Assembly: GCA_027577415.1 (NCBI GenBank)
Contig: JANBQS010000391.1
Coordinates: 1-19,105, forward strand
Direction: 5' to 3'
Source: Coemansia sp. RSA 922
Lineage: Eukaryota; Kickxellomycota; Kickxellomycetes; Kickxellales; Kickxellaceae
Length of the DNA stretch: 19,105 nt
In this document: positions 17,256 through 19,105 of the stretch, one piece after another
Layout of the letters: each line of letters begins with the position of its first letter
Numbering within the stretch: the first letter of the stretch is position 1
Notes under the pieces: generated by a model
What the model was told of the DNA's origin: nothing
Database searches by the model: none
The model's input: only the letters and a program-made list of their open reading frames with translations
Made by a program: the position numbers and the translations under genes

Positions 17256-18194
17256 CTAGCTAAGCGTGTTGAGGACAGCCTTAGATTCGGCCAGCAGTAG
17301 CTCCAGCCGCTGACACTCCATTTGCAGCTTCTCCTTAGAGCCAATAGAACCATCATCTCCGCTGGCGGCAATCTCTGCTGCGGCCACGGTAGCCAACGAC
17401 TCGAGCATGACACAAGCACTGTTTTCCACACGTGGAACACCCAGGCGCTTAGATGGGTCGTGTCTCATCTCCGCCGCACGCATCAGGAACTCCAGCCCGC
17501 CCATCGACGGATCGGCGCCACCATGGGTTGGCTCCGAGAATGCCGGCACCGACTGCGCCCCAATGGAAACGCTGCTGGATGTAGTGCGGTTGCGCCGCCG
17601 TATAGCCGCACGCTTCATGGCCACTGGCCTCGCCTTTCCGTGTAGCTTAAAGTACAGGCCGCAAGCGTTGCAAATAATGTTATCTTGTGGATCGCGGCGC
17701 CACAACGGAGTATGCTCGGCACTGCAGTTGAAGCAGCGCGGGGTTAGACCCTGGCTTATCTGCTGCTTGGGCGTCACTCGCTTCTTGTTGCCCCGGTGGA
17801 CCTCGGTGTTTAGCTGTGGTGGGTGGCAGTTGGCTGGTCTAGGGATCTGCTCGACGTCGTCCATCTCCTCAGTGCCAGAGGCGACGTGGCGGCCGACGGC
17901 GGGATTGTTTATCGCGCGCCGTTTAATCTTTGTGAGTGGATGCATGGTGTTGTACGTTTTGAGGTATAGCCCGCAACGATTGCACAAGTGCCCGCCTGAT
18001 GCGGGGTCCCGTCGCCAAAGCGGCGTGCTAGTGGTCTGGCAGTTTATGCACCGTGTCATTGTCCCCTCCACTGCGGCCTCTGCCTTCACGGCTGTGTTTG
18101 CTGTAGGCACTGGGCCTACCACTAGCGCCGAGATGGAAAACATTGGGTTCGGCCGGTGCTCCTCCACACCACTAATAAGCACAGGATTGTCCAT
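17256..18194 (-). CDS. Two-finger GATA transcription factor
   Basis: Nuclear GATA-type factor, 312 aa, starting MDNPVLISG at the ATG 18192-18194. Finger 1 (C49-C74) is C-X2-C-X18-C-X2-C with TPLWRRDP and an unusual CNRC in place of the common CNAC, then GLYLKTYNTMHPL. Finger 2 (C154-C178) is C-X2-C-X17-C-X2-C with [16 protein letters not shown] and a basic tail (MKRAAIRRRNR). Two fingers recall fungal siderophore repressors (Fep1/SreA/Urbs1), but the four-cysteine block those proteins carry between fingers is missing here, so an iron role is not supported. C-terminal blocks GGLEFLMRAAEM (about 231-242), LESLATVAAAEIAAS (about 263-277) and a Leu-rich coil (KEKLQMECQRLELLLAESKA) match the neighbouring single-finger factor. 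The coil could mediate dimerisation; this is inference. Same strand as, and upstream of, its paralogue. Confidence 0.93.
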   Translation of the reverse strand: MDNPVLISGVEEHRPNPMFSISALVVGPVPTANTAVKAEAAVEGTMTRCINCQTTSTPLWRRDPASGGHLCNRCGLYLKTYNTMHPLTKIKRRAINNPAVGRHVASGTEEMDDVEQIPRPANCHPPQLNTEVHRGNKKRVTPKQQISQGLTPRCFNCSAEHTPLWRRDPQDNIICNACGLYFKLHGKARPVAMKRAAIRRRNRTTSSSVSIGAQSVPAFSEPTHGGADPSMGGLEFLMRAAEMRHDPSKRLGVPRVENSACVMLESLATVAAAEIAASGDDGSIGSKEKLQMECQRLELLLAESKAVLNTLS

Positions 18195-18456
18195 CAGCTA
18201 TATCTAAAAGAGTGAAATAATAATGTGGATGCTATTGCACAGTGTGTATCATCAAACAAAAGACAGGAGTAATAAAGAGTAAACACGAGTCACAAGAGAG
18301 AAGAAGAAACGAAAAAAAGCCTTGGTGACTCTTGCTTCGCAGGAAAAAGAAATGAAACTGGCGGACAAAGGAGCGGATGGGAATTGCCTTATCTGATTTT
18401 GGCCCTCCCCATTTTGACATGCCCTATCACAGCCCCCCACAAAGGCACTATTCTGC

Positions 18457-18495
18457 GTGGAATAGACTACCATCCGGTACTTCCGGATATTCCAC
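18457..18495. repeat. Nested inverted repeat upstream of the two-finger GATA gene
   Basis: GTGGAATA (18457-18464) is the reverse complement of TATTCCAC (18488-18495). Inside it, TCCGG (18473-18477) pairs with CCGGA (18483-18487) across TACTT. An 8-nt bulge lies on the left only. It is about 265-300 bp from the start codon. Confidence 0.7.
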
Positions 18496-18646
18496 CGTCA
18501 TCTTGCTCACATTACTTTTCTCTCTTGGATGCCTGGATCACGAGTGGGCACTAAAGCGCGAGTGTTGCTTGGTGGTAGCAGATATATTCTGCCAGCGAAA
18601 AAAAGGCTAGAAAACTTTTTTATCACACCCAACTGAATGCCAGCAT

Positions 18647-18676
18647 CTAATCTGATTATTGCTATTGATCAGTTAG
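18647..18676. repeat. Imperfect inverted repeat in the NDE1 3' flank
   Basis: CTAA-T-CTGAT (18647-18656) pairs with ATCAGTTAG (18668-18676) with one bulged T and an 11-nt loop. It lies about 140 bp after the NADH dehydrogenase stop and may be in its 3' UTR. Confidence 0.5.
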
Positions 18677-18817
18677 TCCTTGTCTGATGCTCGCCGAAAT
18701 TGACGACAATACTGCGCTGGCTGCATGGCTTGCACACACAACTCTCTTTTTTTTACCTCTTGGTAAAATCATATGGATAAACGTTTAATAGACAGAAGAA
18801 AATAATATATAGAGGAT

Positions 18818-19105
18818 CTACTCGCGGCTAATGTCGCGACCAAAGAAGAAGCGCTTGACCCAGTCAGACACGACCAGGGTAGAATTGCGTAGCGAGAACA
18901 GCTCGTTCACATACGCAGACTTCCAGAACCAGAACGTGGCGACGCCACCAGCAGTAATGTTGCGGTTAAAGAAGGGGAGATCGGCGATAGCCTTCTCAGA
19001 TCCAATGTAGGCCAAAGATCCCTGCGATGAGTACTTGAATGGCCGGCTCTTCTCCTCGATCAAGTTAAACACATCGACATCGGTTTTGTTCTCGCGGGCT
19101 GCTTG
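18818..19105 (-). CDS. nde1: External alternative NADH dehydrogenase (NDE1-type), C-terminal part
   Basis: Rotenone-insensitive type II NADH:ubiquinone oxidoreductase of the mitochondrial inner membrane. It passes electrons from NADH to quinone without pumping protons. The frame enters at the window edge and gives the last 95 codons, ending in TAG at 18818-18820. Diagnostic motifs of the family's C-terminus are FKYSSQGSLAYIGSEKAIAD, the GGVATFWFWKSAYV amphipathic segment, SLRNSTLVVSDWVKRFFFG and the terminal GRDISRE. The GRD..RE ending matches filamentous-fungal external enzymes better than yeast Ndi1. The Rossmann nucleotide-binding domains and any EF-hand insertion lie outside the window. 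Nothing in this stretch is broken. Confidence 0.9.
   Translation of the reverse strand, partial: QAARENKTDVDVFNLIEEKSRPFKYSSQGSLAYIGSEKAIADLPFFNRNITAGGVATFWFWKSAYVNELFSLRNSTLVVSDWVKRFFFGRDISRE

Larger units (their letters stand above)
18195..18817. promoter_or_regulatory. Intergenic region: GATA-gene promoter and NDE1 3' flank
   Basis: About 620 bp with no supported gene. It holds an AGATAAG core on the minus strand (18387-18393), a nested inverted repeat (18457-18495), and a second imperfect inverted repeat (18647-18676). A 77-codon + frame at 18377-18610 shows no domain and overlaps the inverted repeat; I do not call it. Confidence 0.45.

Noticed and set aside
17256..18194. Identity as a Fep1/SreA siderophore repressor
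   Set aside because: Two fingers are present, but the cysteine cluster between the fingers that defines that group is absent.
18377..18610. 77-codon plus-strand frame between the GATA and NADH dehydrogenase genes
   Set aside because: No recognisable domain. It overlaps an inverted repeat and lies in a promoter region.

Overview
This is a eukaryotic window, almost certainly fungal and probably from an early-diverging lineage of the Kickxellales/Coemansia type. The evidence is compact spacing, long intron-poor reading frames, one short GT-AG intron (76 nt), fungal-type gene families (a DBF2/Sid2 septation kinase, an Avt3-like vacuolar amino-acid transporter, single- and double-finger GATA factors, an external alternative NADH dehydrogenase), and an XMAP215 protein with five TOG domains rather than the two of yeasts. 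The Coemansia suggestion rests on remembered resemblance of the left-edge protein to a large paralogous family in those genomes. It is inference, not a search result.

Layout, left to right. Positions 1-724 (-) hold the 5' part of an F-box/LRR-like protein that runs off the window. Positions 931-1191 (-) are open, in frame with and immediately after the stop codon of the next gene. Positions 1192-8860 (-) encode a giant XMAP215/Stu2/ch-TOG microtubule polymerase in two exons (2530 aa). A 486-bp divergent promoter containing a perfect 24-bp palindrome separates it from the DBF2/Sid2 kinase at 9347-11068 (+). The kinase converges, with only 49 bp between stops, on an AVT3-like transporter at 11118-13568 (-). 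A ~720-bp divergent region with two CACGTG boxes and several GATA sites leads to an unrecognised Ser-rich protein at 14286-15071 (+). Two same-strand GATA-factor genes follow: one finger at 15244-16152 (-) and two fingers at 17256-18194 (-). They share C-terminal motifs outside the fingers and flank a 1.1-kb leader/promoter region packed with GATA sites, a polypyrimidine tract and a bulged hairpin. The right edge holds the last 95 codons of an NDE1-type NADH dehydrogenase, 18818-19105 (-).

Functional picture. The divergent pair XMAP215 plus Sid2/Dbf2 couples spindle microtubule growth with mitotic exit/septation, so shared cell-cycle control from the common promoter is plausible. The GATA pair looks like a diverged tandem duplication with likely auto- or cross-regulation. 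No CRISPR array, insertion sequence, rRNA or tRNA was seen. The most unusual items are the animal-like five-TOG architecture, the open frame behind the XMAP215 stop codon, the 24-bp palindrome, and the conserved C-terminal module of the two GATA factors.
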